Assembly (NCBI GenBank): GCA_946902875.1
Contig: OX336355.1
Span: 12,495,347 to 12,559,346, forward strand
From: Nematopogon swammerdamellus
Taxonomy: Eukaryota; Arthropoda; Insecta; Lepidoptera; Adelidae
Direction: 5' to 3'
Length of the DNA stretch: 64,000 bases
Shown here in pieces: positions 1 through 11,493 of the stretch. A program made the translations under genes and the position numbers. Every line of letters begins with the position of its first letter. Within the stretch, counting starts at the first letter, position 1. A model generated the notes under the pieces. That model searched no databases and was not told where the DNA came from. It saw nothing but the letters and a program-made list of their open reading frames with translations.

Positions 1-999
1 TAAGAGATAAACCAGCATACAGTACCTACAGTACTACAGCATACAGTACTACTGATATAGTGATATAAGAAACATCTACTTTTACATCGCAGTGTTGAGT
101 TATGTATGATGTGTGTGCTTCCTTCAATAAAACAGATTGAATCACGGTGTTTTATTTAGAGCTGTATAATAAAACGTACAACAGACAGCCGCGAAACGAA
201 TGGTGGCAGACAGGATCACTGCCTAACTCAAAATTTAGGTATCTCTTGGATAGCGCACTAAGATAATAAAAACGTTAATTTACATTTGATCAAATGAAAA
301 CATTTTTAATTTAAAAAAGCAGCCAATGCGAACTGCATAAGAATTCAGTACCTCCTTACTCTTCCCAAATACGCGGTTGTCCTTCTCTAAAAGAAAATTT
401 CTGTAGGTACCTACACAGATTTATAATTATTATCGTATTTCTTCGCATAAGGTATACGTTCACTGCTCAACCCCTTGAGGAAATTATGTCATGATAACAA
501 ATATAAACATTATATAAATTCCAAAGTATGTCAATAGTAGCGAAAAGACATGTATAAAGTTGGTGTAGCCGTTTTTACGTTTATCCGTTACAGACATACA
601 GTAAGACTTTCCATTTTATAATATTAGAAGATAGAAACGACCCAGATACCCACTCTTAGACCGCGCCCTAGCAATTCAGTTCCAGCCAGGGTTAAATGAA
701 GCTTCGATCGGCTTGTGGTGTGGCTTGATTGCATATCTCTAAGTCTACATTTCACCATCTCCATTTATCTGTCGGTTACATTTATATTTCTCATAAAATT
801 TCTCATAACCGGCAGATATATTTTAGCCGAAATTACATTTTAACTGCCTTTTTGAAACTCCTGTCAATGTATGAGAAATGTAACAGAAATATAATATAAC
901 TATTGGACCAGACTTATATTTTAAAAAGGGAGGTGGTGAAAAAGGCTATTATTCTAACATTATTTATTTATACTTACATACATTATTAACTAGCTTTTG

Positions 1000-1215
1000 C
1001 TTGCGTGAAATTCGTATTAAAAAAGAAGATCGTACGTAAGCCCGCTACTAATATCGCTATAATTCGGTTCGTATGAGAGCCACATCTTAGCGTAACCGGA
1101 ACTGAATTTTGTTTAGCCTATCCTGTGTCCCGTATAGTAAAATGTGCTTGCACTAAGTTTCATAGAATTCGGATGATCGGTTTAAGAGTTATGAAAGAAC
1201 ATACATACATACAAA
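1000..1215 (+). repeat. Dispersed repeat, sister copy at right window edge
   Basis: The segment from the GCTTGCGTGAAATTC block to the GAGTTATG...GAACATAC end reappears, same orientation and diverged, at about 63780-64000. A reverse copy of its end is at 52720-52795. Shared blocks include CACATCTTAGC, TTTAGCCTATC and GTGCTTGCACTAA. Family unknown to me; it could be a LINE or Helitron 3' region. Confidence 0.55.
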
Positions 1216-1389
1216 AAATATTTCTAAAAATCGTCAATTTAGTTTTAGTATCATAGGTAGAGTCTACAAACGCTGTATCCCATAAAACAAAGTAACTTAC
1301 TCCAGGATCATCCCTTACAGATTTATTATTAGTATTGATTGATACAGAGCAAGCCCCAAAATTTTACAATGTCGGATCTAATGAACTGA

Positions 1390-1429
1390 AACTTTTATAT
1401 TACCTAAACATGAAGGTAATATAAAAGTT
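1390..1429. repeat. Perfect palindrome, 16-bp arms
   Basis: AACTTTTATATTACCT at 1390-1405 is the exact reverse complement of 1414-1429, with an 8-base spacer. No function seen. Confidence 0.85.
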
Positions 1430-1979
1430 TTTTCTAGAAAATTTAATATCTAACTTTTTTAGAAAAAACTGAAGCTCTGTGTTTGTTTAGTCGACAAGTG
1501 AAACTTTTCAAACTTATATGAGCGATGTGTTGCAGCAGAGGTAAAAAAAATTTCATGCCTTTCGCTTTATAAAGTGTTGGAAAAAGTGCTCGAGGAAGAA
1601 ATGCTCAATAAACACTGGAAATGTAATTACTATTGAAATTATGACGAATGTGAAACTGTTGAAAGCTTCTGTTTTTATATGGAGAATTTTCTGACACAAT
1701 ATTATTTACTGATCTATGTATAACTACCGTATTTAAGATTAATTTAAATAAACTTCTCCTTTCCTTACCGAAGTAAATGCAATTTATAATATTAGATACA
1801 TATGTACTCCCCTTCTCTTACTTTCCTGTCATTCAGTTGATTGTGTTGCACAACGGTACCATCGATCGATGTAAATAATAATTATGTAAGTTTATTATAT
1901 ACATATATATGCTTATTAAAGTATTTATGTAGTATTCGTATGTAGTTTATCATACAAATTTCTTTACAGTCTTAACACA

Positions 1980-2125
1980 TTGCCACAAACTCTTCATGTT
2001 CGCCTGCATGTACTTCTCCCACATCCCAAAGGTTAGTTAGAATAGAATGCCTCGCGGCATTAAGCTCGCCTGTTGTACCAAATTTTTATAAATTGGTGTT
2101 CAATAAAGAATATATACATACATAT
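1980..2125 (+). mobile_element. Jockey-like LINE 3' tail remnant
   Basis: Only the 3' untranslated end is recognisable: a GGCATTAAGCTCGCCTGTTGTAC-like block, then GTTCAATAAAG and an A/T-rich tail. The same arrangement recurs at 7840-7960 and 33875-34010. Identification rests on this tail alone. Confidence 0.45.
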
Positions 2126-2929
2126 TTATATGGAACTGCAGATTTTTTTTGTGTGGCTCCGCTCGCGGTAATGTCGCCTTATGATAAGCAAATATGATAA
2201 GAAATTGGCATGGCATCATATTCCGACAGGAATATTTAACTAAAAGTTTTGAGAGCAATCTACATACTTAGTAAAGCATTAGCGATAAAGTCATTAACGG
2301 CATTGTCCTTCGATTTCTCGACACGCATGATATGGTAATGAAAGGATATTATTATGTTTGCGCAATCTCTGGATTATTCAATAACCTTCACGTGTCCTTC
2401 TATATTTATGTTCGTCCTATCTACATTCTATTGGCAGACCCAATCTCATGTTCAGAGTTAGTAAATATATATAATTTACTTTAATAAAGTACTTCTCTTT
2501 CGCTTTATGCTTTGTATAACAATCAACATCGTACCCCCATGTGCGTAGAAATAGACCGCGTATTACACGCAGGTTATTTATTGCGATGGGCTATCACTAC
2601 CGCTACGCGGTATGCTCTCGTAAAATAGCACTCCAGTGATCGTGGATAAAGAAAAACATTTCCCAGTAATCAAAGGATGTAAGCACCTACTACAATAAAA
2701 ATGTGTTAAAACGGCTGTCGTAAAATCACTCCGTTCATAAACTGACGAGTAGGTACGTCAAGGACATAAATAATAATTTAGTTTTTCTTTCAACCAATCA
2801 ATGCCTAAAGACTACTTACACACTATAAGATATATATGTTCTCTCGCTCGTGCTGTAATAAATAATTCTAAACCAGTATTATACTTGGGATTTTGTTTAT
2901 TTCTTACTATCGGTTAAGTTTTTTTTTCA

Positions 2930-2981
2930 TGGGAACTGACACGGTTCACTACTAGGTGCCATGTCAGTGCTTCCCTTCATT
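2930..2981 (-). mobile_element. SINE-B fragment (3' end only)
   Basis: It matches the 3' end of the SINE-B family seen in full at 20736-21112 (GGAACTGACACGGTT and GGTGCCATGTCAGTGC blocks). Head and core are missing. Confidence 0.55.
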
Positions 2982-3206
2982 AAATTAAATATTGTATTTT
3001 ATTTTATTTCGAATTTACAAATTGTCTGCTCTTATGTCACTGATAATTTTTATTTTTAATTGTTCATACCTAATACATAGCATTAAGCCTACATTTAATA
3101 TTCTATAGTATATTTTGATATAGTATTTTCAATCTCGTGTTGAAAATGGTCCCAATATGGAAGAACTTATCTTTTTAAAATTGTTTTATTTTTATATGTT
3201 CGCACA

Positions 3207-3431
3207 TTATACGTGTATATCTATTTTTAATAGAGTTTTTAGGAAGATGTTTATTTTCATTTCATAATAAAAAACCCACAGACTTATACTGCCAAAATCA
3301 TAACCCTTCCTTTTTGGCTTTGCCGTAGTCGGATAAAAAAACTCGGAGCGGTAATATATTTTAACATGACTGAAAAATGCCACTCTCAGTCGACCTAACA
3401 AGAAGTTTAAAGTTACAAGAGCCGGTCCCAC
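3207..3431. repeat. Repeat fragment shared with 9595-9660
   Basis: About 3285-3335 is the reverse complement of about 9600-9655 (CCGACTACGGC, AAGCCA, GGTTATGATTTTGGC blocks). It explains the small open frames here, which show no protein-family resemblance. Confidence 0.4.
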
Positions 3432-3685
3432 GCATCATTGTGGTGGAAACAATGTGCGAAAGAGAGCAAGCGAACGTGTGAGTGTAGACTAGAACGGGAC
3501 AAAATGAGCACGTCCTCTTTAGCAGGGAATGTATTAAATTGCAATTTTCCGAAGGATCACAGAATTACCTTTGAAATTAAGAACACTGACCGTAAAGATC
3601 AGTCGCTTGAAATCGCTTGGTTTAAATTCCACACTCGATTAAAATAACGTTAGAATCTAAAGAGAGTATTTAATTCGTTGGATAA

Positions 3686-3792
3686 TTGAGCCTTCTTTAT
3701 CGGTACTACTATGGCCGCTGCTCTGACGAACTCGATTCCCTCATCCCTGCCCCTCCTTTTCACCATCCCCAAACTCGCCACAACACAGGCAA
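3686..3792 (+). pseudogene. LINE ORF2 C-terminal fragment
   Basis: The translation contains SLLYRYYYGRCSDELDSLIP, nearly identical to the 37555-38385 LINE remnant (SLFYRYYYGRCSDEIASLIP). It is a short scrap of the region after the reverse transcriptase, truncated at both ends; the frame continues only as noise. Confidence 0.7.
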
Positions 3793-5059
3793 AAGATTTA
3801 AAAATGGACCAAGCTACCACATAAACTCCAAAGAGTTTGTATTACGTCGCTGCGCTACATACTCTTTGATAAACTCATACCATATATAAGTAATATATAT
3901 ATAGATAGGTAAATAATATTCAATAAATAATCCATTATGTTGTAGATAAATTTCAGAAAATCTGAATGTTTACTTTTGGAAATATAATATATAAACACTC
4001 CCAGTGTTTATTGTTTTTCAAAGAATTAACCTTTAATGTTATTTATTTTAAAATAAAAAGAATTAAAATATTTGGAATTCTAAATTAGAGTAGTGGGTCA
4101 TTCTTGAGATTGGGCGTATTCAGTTGATTCCACTGGCAGTTTTTAAATCTTAAAATTTTATAAAACCTGTGATCAAACATTAAAGTTAGATGCATAAGAA
4201 ACATAAATTTCGATTAGGCACCAAATTCTAACGTATGTATGCAAAGATATTTGATATGAAAATTTCATGTCCAGGGGAATCAATACAGAGTCACAAGGGA
4301 ATAAAAAAAAGTTAATTTTTAATTGTTTGGCTTTTATTTTTAGCAAATAATCGCCTCCAACAAATCTTTTCGAACATGTTAAACACAATTCAAATATTCA
4401 ATAATGCACTTAAACGCTGATTCTCACTCACTAGTAATAATTACCTACTTGTAGGTTGATTAAAACAATAATTACCTGTCTTCTCCTCATTTTATTTTTT
4501 TATGCGCATTGCTATAACAACATTAACATTAAATCATTTAAAAATAAATTAAAGAATTATTAAAAACGACACACTCTCATAACAATCACGTAGAGACGCT
4601 CAGCTATTCCTTTTTTTTTCTAGTCTCTCTTCCCGAGTCTGTTTTTTTCGAGGTGCGATGATTGCCTGAAATGAATAAACTATCTTTGAAACGATTACAG
4701 GAAAATAGCACGCAAATTCAAAATACCGGTTACCGAGACTCAAACTGGAACTTAGTTGCTGCCGTGTGTGACGATGTATGAGCAACATACTATGACGTAT
4801 GTACGGCCGCTAGATTTTCATGTGTGAGGACTCTGCGGACGGGCCAAGAACCTAGTTTATGGCCAGCATGGTGACACCACCGTGGAAAATGAAGAAGAGT
4901 TGCGTGTTCGGATCGTAAACACATTCGGTATATGACAGTGACACTCTAGTTCGTGTGAATCAGAGCATCGTGAGGAAGGCCACTCTTTGCATCCGAGTGC
5001 AAGGTGGCTATTTCCAGCAATTTTTGTAAATGTAGGTAAGTACCTAGTATAGGGCTAAA
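3793..5059. other. Gene-free AT-rich stretch
   Basis: No gene was seen. It includes the possible left end of the 4095-8824 TIR element, with two copies of the AATCAA-type subterminal motif near 4112-4135 and 4268-4288. Confidence 0.5.
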
Positions 5060-7360
5060 TTCGAGCATATGGGCAGAATTGGCGATAGGCTGAACCGGTA
5101 CCCAACTGGGAGCCGTGAGTTGTGGTCTCTCGCCAAATCTGTCGAGTCGAATTTCTGCCGCTCCTCACTTCCACCTCTGCAGCGCACTAGAGGATCACTG
5201 ACTCACTCCGCAAAAGATAAAGCCGACCTTCTGGTATCTCTTTTTGGGGATAACGCCCACCTGGATGATGGGGGAGCTTCTCCCCAATCCGGCGTGAGAA
5301 CTCCATGCCAGAAGTACAGTTCCGACAGAGAACTGTGCGGAAGGAGCTTCTTGCCCTAGACGTCAGGAAAGCAAGAGGGCCGGACAGAGTGCCTACATTG
5401 GTGTTGAAAAAGTGTGCGCCCGAGCTGGCTCCAGTACTGACGCGCCTCTTTCGCCTCTCGTACTCTACTTGCCGCGTGCCGGCAGCTTGGAAATCAGCTT
5501 TCGTTCAGTCTGTCCCTAAAAAGGGCGATCGCTCTGACCCGTCAAACTACCGACCCATAGCAATTACCTCCCTCCTCTGCAAGGTGATGGAGCGCGTTAT
5601 CAATACGCAGCTCATGACGTACCTGGAGACGAATAATCTCATCAGTGATCGGCAATACGGCTTCTGGCCTAACCGGTCAGCTGGTGATCTCCTAGCGTAC
5701 GTTACTCACCTTTGGGGGGAAGCGCTTGAAGGGTATGGTGAATCCTTGGCAATTGGACTTGATATTGCTAAGGCATTTGACCGGGTCTGGCATAAGGCGC
5801 TTTTGGGTAAGCTGCCGGCGCACGGAATTCCTTCTGGCCTTTGTGACTGGGTAACCGACTTCCTACATGGGCTTAACATTCAGGTCCTCGTGGATGGATA
5901 CTCGTCGGATGCCATGTCAGTGAATGCCGGTGTACCACAGGGATCTGTGTTGTCTCCCACACTGTTTCTTCTGCATATCAATGATATGCTGCCACTCGGC
6001 AACATACATTTTTATGCAGACGACAGTAAGGCGCATGGATCCTACACTAGTCACCCTTCAGCCAGACGGAGTGATGTGGACGAGAAGAAGCGAACACTTG
6101 TGTCCGAACTCGAGCAAACCCTCGAGTCGGGTTTTAGCCTTTTAGAGGCGGGTGGCCGAGTGGTTTGGGCATCGGCTTCTCATGCGAGAGGTCCGCGGTT
6201 CGAATCCCGTCGGCGTGTACCAATGAGTTTTTTCTGACGAAAAAATTACGTGCATACCTACACCTGCTGCTTCGCCGTTCGGAACCGGTGTAAAACTGTA
6301 GGTCCCTTCCCTTGCCCCTTACTAGGTGATAGGCTCAAATTGTGGCCGACTGGGTTGTTACCACCGTACTGGATGTAAGATGGCCGCATAGCAGCCTCGG
6401 TTGTGTTCTTCTCTAGTCCAGTATAGCCAGCAATCCAGGGAAGTCTCCGGCACCTACCTTCTCGGAGTTGATATTGGCTGGTCGGGGCATGCGCTTTAGC
6501 CCCTCCAACTCAGCCACCCTTACCGGATTATATAAAAAAAAAGAAGTCGATTGCCGAATGGGGCCGGAGCAACTTGGTCGTGTTCAACGCATCGAAGACA
6601 CAAGTGTGCGCTTTTAGTGCGAAAAGAACGGCGTTCACATCAGCTCCTTCCATCCAAAACACGTCGCTGAAATTAAGCGACCACCTCGGGGTCTTCGGTG
6701 TCGAACTGCCGCACGACTTAAACTTCCGACGTCACATTGAGGGCAAGGCCAAGCTGGCCTCAAAAAAGCTGGGTGTACTCAACAAGGTGAAGCGGTACTT
6801 CACGGCGAGCCAAAAACTGACGTTGTATAATACGCAGGTTAGGTCTTGCTTGGAGTACTGCTCGCGCCTGTGGGATGGCTCAGCTAAATACCAGCTTGCG
6901 TCGTGCCGTGCGACTTGTGGATGACCCTGTGGTGTCCCGCGACTTAGAACCGCTGCAACTCCGTAGGGACGTCGGCTCCCTAAGTGTGTTCTATTGTCTA
7001 TTTCACGGGGAGTATTCGGAGGAGCTCTTTAACGCGATTCCGTCGTCCCCATTCCACCTCCGCACTACGCGTACTGGGCAGGGTATGCACCACTATACAA
7101 TCGACCTACCGTGGATGCGCGATGATCGACATACCGGGAAAATGTGGAACTAGTGCGTGGAAATAGATGAGCAGGGAGCTCATCTATTTCCTCCCAAGTA
7201 CAGCCTGGGGTTTTTCAAAAGGGGCGTGAAAAGGCTCCTGTCAGGCCGGCATGGCATTTGCAATCCGCGTGCATCACAGAATGTCCATGGGCATCGTAAG
7301 TCACCTACTCGTAAGTGAAACGATGCCACATGCCGCGCTTTCTATATAAAAAAAAAATAA
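5060..7360 (+). pseudogene. 5'-truncated non-LTR retrotransposon ORF2, broken
   Basis: The copy starts in the linker before the reverse transcriptase (RIGDRLNRYPTGSRELWSLA). It continues through the RT domain with SNYRPIAITSL, the catalytic block LDIAKAFDRVWH, GVPQGSVLSP and FYADDS. After a SINE insertion at 6146-6543 it resumes (NASKTQVCAFSAKR, LTLYNTQVRSCLEYCSRLWD) and ends in a poly(A)-like tail near 7345. Frame changes occur near 5300 and 6900, so it is dead. The sequence style fits the CR1/Jockey group of LINEs; the clade is an inference. Related degraded copies lie at 19252-21865, 37555-38385 and 59205-59695. Confidence 0.85.
6146..6543 (+). mobile_element. SINE-A (tRNA-headed), full length
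   Basis: The head has tRNA-like pol III boxes: TGGCCGAGTGG (A box) and GGTTCGAATCC (B box). A CTAGGTGATAGG...ACCACCGTACTGG core follows, then a body with GATGGCCGCATAGCAGCC and a TACCGGATTATAT-A(n) tail. It sits inside the 5060-7360 LINE; the LINE protein reads up to about 6143 and resumes at about 6542. Other copies: 25436-25818 (+), 34345-34722 (-), 63049-63490 (-). Confidence 0.85.
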
Positions 7361-7415
7361 AAAAACGAAAATGTAAGTTCCTAACTACTAGACTAGTGTA
7401 AGTGAAGTGTGTCAT

Positions 7416-7453
7416 TGTGAGTATGTGTGGGTACTCACCCACACATACTCACA
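7416..7453. repeat. Perfect palindrome, 17-bp arms
   Basis: TGTGAGTATGTGTGGGT at 7416-7432 pairs exactly with 7437-7453 across a 4-base loop. It lies just outside the poly(A) end of the LINE. Confidence 0.85.
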
Positions 7454-7839
7454 CTGACACACGCACACCCATTCAAAAACACAACAAACAGCGGTTTTGC
7501 GTTTGAACATAGTACGGTCACCCCGTACATTGTAAGTTACCTACTAGTACACACAGGTTGATCTATTTAATGTTTAGGTAGCAAACATGTTTTGTTAAAT
7601 TTCCCGAAAAGTAATGCTAAAAACATTTTTTTTGCGTAACGTGTTTGTTTGAGTGTGTGTGTAGCCCTCCCGAAGTTTTTGACATGAATAACGAAGCACC
7701 TTATATATGCGACGCAAAAAGTGGATTCCTTGATGTGTATGTAATGTGTGATGTGACAGTACTCATGTATTCATATTATATTTACGTAATATAACTGTAT
7801 TGTACATACAAGCCCATTGCACTATCACTGCTGTACACC

Positions 7840-7960
7840 TACAATACCTTCATCATACCCATAGGTTAGCTAAAATAAAATGCTGTTTAGCGTTAAGCTG
7901 ACCTTTTTGTCCCGTGTATTGGTGTAAAAATAAAGAATTTTAATAAATAAATATATGTCA
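7840..7960 (+). mobile_element. Jockey-like LINE 3' tail remnant
   Basis: Same arrangement as 1980-2125: a CCCATAGGTTAGCTAAAATA block, a GCGTTAAGCTGACC block, then an AATAAAGAAT tail with ATAA repeats. No coding part remains. Confidence 0.45.
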
Positions 7961-8035
7961 GATTATAGACATTGCTTTAAAATAATAATGAATTGTAATA
8001 GATGCCTTTCCGCACAATTCAAACGTTTTTTCTGG

Positions 8036-8640
8036 GATAAACTAAGCAAATATTGATTACCTAGGCTATAAAACCAGTGGAATCAATGCCAAGGGAATCA
8101 ATTTTTTTTGAAAATTTGTCATTTACCGCGAATGTACTAAAATCAGAGTAATGAGGTTAACACAGTAGATAATGGCTACATGGAGTATTGTATATAGATC
8201 ATTTAATTGATTTTGGAACAAGCCACTATAAATAAAATTCAGCCAGAGTAATCAACGATGTACCAGAACCAAGCCAGTGGAATCAATTTCTTACCTTCGT
8301 ATTTCGGGAACGCAGCGAGGAGTCGCTCAACCACTCCCCGCAGCTTGAAACACGACTGACGTTGTTCGGCAAAGGGTCGATCACGCGTCTTTTAACCGTT
8401 CCGCTAGTGATGTACGCGCGATTTTGTGATGCGCCAGTGAAATCATTGTTAGGTCTCGGACAAAATTTTAAAACTAAATAAAATAAAATATATATAAAAT
8501 ACGCTTTATAAAACCTTTTTTAGGAAATTAACAACTAATCACCTTGCACGGTAAATAATATCATATCAGTTAATTGCACAGAAAAAAAAATATAGATGGT
8601 TTTGTGTAACAATCTGGGCCGTGGACGCGCCAGTGAGATC
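8036..8640. repeat. Cluster of CCAGTGGAATCAAT-like motifs
   Basis: Related copies occur near 8071, 8090, 8224, 8271, 8428 and 8625, always as (C)CAGTG(G/A)AATCA(A/T) variants. They fit subterminal transposase-binding repeats at the right end of the 4095-8824 element. Confidence 0.45.
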
Positions 8641-8835
8641 AATTTTTGGGGGTTTGATAATTTTTTTGCCTTATTTAATTTTATATTTTACGCTATTTCA
8701 GTATTTGCCCAGTTAGTTTATAGTTAAAATTTCAAGGAAAAAAAATACTTCATGTGCAAATTTTTGTAATAAGTAGCAATTTTGCTTCAGGACAGTGAAA
8801 ATCGAGGGGCTCAAGAATGACCCGTCTGTGTAATG

Positions 8836-8880
8836 TGCTCGTTCGGGGCAGCTTAATTATTAAGCTTCCCCGAACGAGCA
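8836..8880. repeat. Near-perfect palindrome, 22-bp arms
   Basis: 8836-8857 and 8859-8880 are reverse complements with one mismatch (core GCTCGTTCGGGG / CCCCGAACGAGC). It starts 12 bases outside the right inverted end of the candidate TIR element. Confidence 0.85.
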
Positions 8881-9982
8881 TTTAAAAAAATATTCTTCGA
8901 TTTTGTTTTAAATGGCAACTTGATACGATTAATCGTTTATTAGAGAATGTTACGGCCCCGTGACAGACATGCGGACGCTTGAGCCACACCAATTGGTTCC
9001 GTTTTAAAAGAGGTACAGAACCTCAAAAATTATAAAACCTCTTTTCACGTGGCTGTTAAAAGAGTGTGATCCGATCATAATATTATGTCCGTATGTTCCT
9101 CCATCTGTCTGTCTGTCCGCCCCATTCTGCCTATGAACGATTTGAGACTTCTCCTTGAAACTTTGAATGTCAAACATCTTGATGCGATAGTGACGAAAGA
9201 GAGTTGTATGAGTAAAAAAGTTACACCAGATGTTTAGCCGTGGTTATTCCGTAAGTGAAAAAGTTTTCGTAATATCTAAGGGGTCGCATACGGTCAACTT
9301 TGCCAAAAGTGATAGATAACTAGAGCGACCAGAGGAAGTACCTAAATACTTTGCCGGTTGACCGTAAAAATGGTGTGCGTTGAATTGACGAGTCTTAATG
9401 GTTTGTTATTTCTTATCATTATTTTTTATTTTATTTTTATTTTTTCATGTTATTTTATATTTCTCTATCTTATTTTTGCATAGATGTATTATGTTATCGT
9501 TAACTTAATTAAAGTTCAAGCTAGTGCGTTTGGTCACGTAAATATCTTGCTAGTTTGCGAAAGGCAGTGGATTCGAGACCCGTTAGCGTGCACCATTTTT
9601 GCCCGACTACGGCGAAGCCAATATGAGGGTTATGATTTTGGCAGCGTATATGTAATTATGTGTTCGTTTTTTATTCCCTCACAGTGCCTATACTGCTTTT
9701 TAACCGATTGCAACATCTTAGGTATTGTTAGACTCGTCTCGAATTGTGTAAGATACAAAATGGTGGACGCTAGGCACCATTTTGTCAAACTTCAAAATTT
9801 TAAAAGCTATAAAGAGCTTTTCGAGTTATAACGATATTCATATATTGACGTACGTTACACGGTCGCCCGTACAAACTTCGTTTTATTGATTAGGATTCTA
9901 CGTAAAACCGCTATCTATGTGTGTTCCCTTCCGGATTTACACCACCGTACCGAAAATAAGCTCAATCTTTCCATCCTTTCAG
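8881..9982. other. Gene-free repeat-rich stretch
   Basis: No supported gene. It contains a GTCTGTCTGTCTGTCCGCC stretch near 9105, an AT-rich run near 9420-9480, and the CCGACTACGGCGAAGCCA block shared with 3285-3335. The open frame at 9484-9831 overlaps that repeat and resembles no protein. Confidence 0.5.
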
Positions 9983-10174
9983 TGTAGCCGACACGACAAA
10001 AGTTCTAAAGTCCGACTCCAAGAAATGATTCAAAAAGCCAAGATACATAGGTTGAACTATCTTTATTCCGTCCGCCCTAGAACTAGAAGGCACTCAGTGA
10101 ACGATGAAAATGTCCAGTTCGACTATTTCAACGTTACAATGAATGGACAGTTAGACCTACTTGTTCCTTATTAA
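9983..10174 (+). CDS. Candidate terminal coding exon, gene unknown
   Basis: A strong acceptor (pyrimidine-rich tract ending TTTCAG at 9982) is followed by 63 in-frame codons and TAA. The first codon is complete (phase 0). The peptide begins CSRHDKSSKV, has a basic middle (SVRPRTRRHS) and ends in a less charged tail (QLDLLVPY). Composition and codon use look like a real protein tail, and it matches no transposon family I know. The upstream exons are not in view. The following GPCR exon (11293) is also phase 0, so this could be an alternative last exon of that gene. It could equally be the end of another gene. Function unknown. Confidence 0.45.
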   Translation, partial: CSRHDKSSKVRLQEMIQKAKIHRLNYLYSVRPRTRRHSVNDENVQFDYFNVTMNGQLDLLVPY

Positions 10175-10347
10175 CTTTTGGTGGAGAATATTTAAGTATA
10201 TTTTATATCCTGTCAGTATTTTTTCACGAATGTTCATAAACGTGGCTCACTTCGTCAGAGAATAATAATACAAAATATTATAGTCATAAATTGTTATTAT
10301 GTTTTACATTGAGATGAGATATTGTGTTGTTTATTGCAGGTAAATTA

Positions 10348-10660
10348 AAAACCGGCTAAGTGCGAGTAGAACTCGCGCACAGAGGTTTCCGCAACACAAA
10401 AAAAAAATGTTAAAATAGCACGTTTCTTGTATAGGGACCCCCTCAGTTTTTTTACTTTTTCCATTATTATTTTTTAGGATATCCGCCATTATAATACATA
10501 TTCTGTAAAAATTCAACCGGCTAGCTATTATGGTTCCAAAGATGCAGCCATCATCGCACCGACGGGCGGACGGATGGACAGACAGACACACAGACAGACG
10601 GACAGACGTACGTTGTAGGCTTAGTAATAGGGTTCCGTACGGAGTACGGAATTCTAAAAA
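10348..10660. repeat. GTGCGAGT/GGTTCCGTA dispersed repeat (repeat E)
   Basis: It starts with ACCGGCTAAGTGCGAGT and ACTCGCGCAC, passes a block with GGATATCCGCCATTATAA and a (GACA)n-rich stretch, and ends with TAGGGTTCCGTACGG. Related copies or pieces: 23978-24040, 26078-26392, 36415-36620, 43990-44075, 47215-47320, 60725-60850, 61155-61450, 62490-62915. It is very common in Lepidoptera; its class is uncertain. Confidence 0.7.
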
Positions 10661-10844
10661 CGAAATTACACATGAAATAAAAATAAAATTATCATCCTCG
10701 GGTCTTCCGGCCGCGCCGCCGCGCCGCCGCGCCGCGATCCCGGAATCTAAAATTTCATACAATTTGCATCAGACGGTATATTATCTATACTTTATTTATT
10801 AGAAAACTTAACAGTTACTTATTTTACCTAATACATTTTTTTTA

Positions 10845-11090
10845 TGGAAACTGACACGGTTGGCTACATCACCTACATCATCCGTGATGTCAGCCCATAT
10901 AACACCGGGTGAACTCGGTGCCACGTCAGTGCCTCCCTTCGGTCGTGCCGGTTACACTGAACTGGAAGGAAAACAAAAACTATTTACATAGCCGTTTCGA
11001 CCGACCTTTCATTCAGTGCGGTGGTACCAAACCGGGCGGGTTGCGGGAACCCTACCACCTAGTAATATAAGAAGGGAGTCATATCCATGC
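10845..11090 (-). mobile_element. SINE-B family copy, core and 3' part
   Basis: Read on the - strand it has the ACTAGGTGGTAGGGTT core, TTGGTACCACCGCACTGAA, the CACCGGGTGTTAT...GACATCACGGATG 3' part and the CAACCGTGTCAGTTTCC end. Its 5' side stops at the GGATATGACTCCCTTC block, so the promoter head is lost. Confidence 0.8.
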
Positions 11091-11292
11091 ACAATAATTC
11101 ACATAAATTAAAAAATTACAAGGCCAATAATCAAGTTTCACCTTTTACAAAATTATAATGTATACATTATATAAGTCCTGCTAACTAATCAAAAGACGAA
11201 AAAAATCTAACAATGTACATTTTTTCTTTCAAATATTGTATTTCGTACGTGTACGTGTATGCCTAACTAAGTATTAACCTGTTTGCTTCCAG

Positions 11293-11476
11293 CAAGTGAC
11301 TTACCGGCTGATCCGCACGGCGCTAGTGGTGGCATGGGGCTGGGCCGCCGCGCTGACGTGCATGCCGCTGCTGGGTCTAGGCGTCTACTACGACACCGAC
11401 GAGGGCCGCTGCACGCGGTACAGGAACGCCGAGACACGAACCGACATCACTTATGCTGTCTTCTATGTTATATTCG
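11293..11476 (+). CDS. GPCR exon: TM4-ECL2-start of TM5 (prostanoid-receptor-like)
   Basis: This internal exon of a class A G-protein-coupled receptor is bounded by an acceptor (CTTCCAG, 11292) and donor GTTAGT (11477). It starts in phase 0 and ends with one base of a split Gly codon, which the next exon completes. TM4 carries the conserved Trp (VAWGWAAALTCMPLLGLG). The stretch LLGLGVYYDT...C before TM5 resembles the second extracellular loop of prostanoid receptors, which sense prostaglandins at the plasma membrane. TM1-TM3 and the DRY-type motif are upstream of the window. With exons at 14216, 50649 and 51783, 263 residues of the receptor are recovered. A PGE2-type identity is likely but not certain. 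Confidence 0.8.
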
Positions 11477-11493
11477 GTTAGTATAGCGACTAC

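Larger units (their letters stand above)
1..2929. other. Gene-free AT-rich stretch
   Basis: No convincing coding exon was seen on either strand. The stretch holds a dispersed repeat (1000-1215), a perfect palindrome (1390-1429), a LINE 3' tail (1980-2125) and otherwise AT-rich unique-looking DNA. The missing TM1-TM3 exons of the downstream GPCR were looked for here and not found. Confidence 0.6.
4095..8824. mobile_element. Possible 4.7-kb TIR element hosting a nested LINE
   Basis: GGGTCATTCTTGAG at 4095-4108 has its exact reverse complement at 8811-8824. Both ends carry subterminal copies of a CCAGTGGAATCAAT-like motif: one near 4115 and several between 8070 and 8640. That is the layout of a non-autonomous DNA transposon. 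Most of the interior is a later LINE insertion (5060-7360). The inverted match is only 14 bp and no target duplication was resolved, so chance or two solo ends remain possible. Confidence 0.4.

Noticed and set aside
6146..6220. tRNA gene at the SINE-A head
   Set aside because: A and B boxes are present, but the SINE body and poly(A) follow directly and it repeats elsewhere; it is a SINE promoter.
9484..9831. 115-codon open frame
   Set aside because: Overlaps a dispersed repeat (CCGACTACGGCGAAGCC) and shows no protein-like pattern.
10331..10762. 143-codon - strand open frame
   Set aside because: Runs through repeat E and a GCC-rich microsatellite; low-complexity product.
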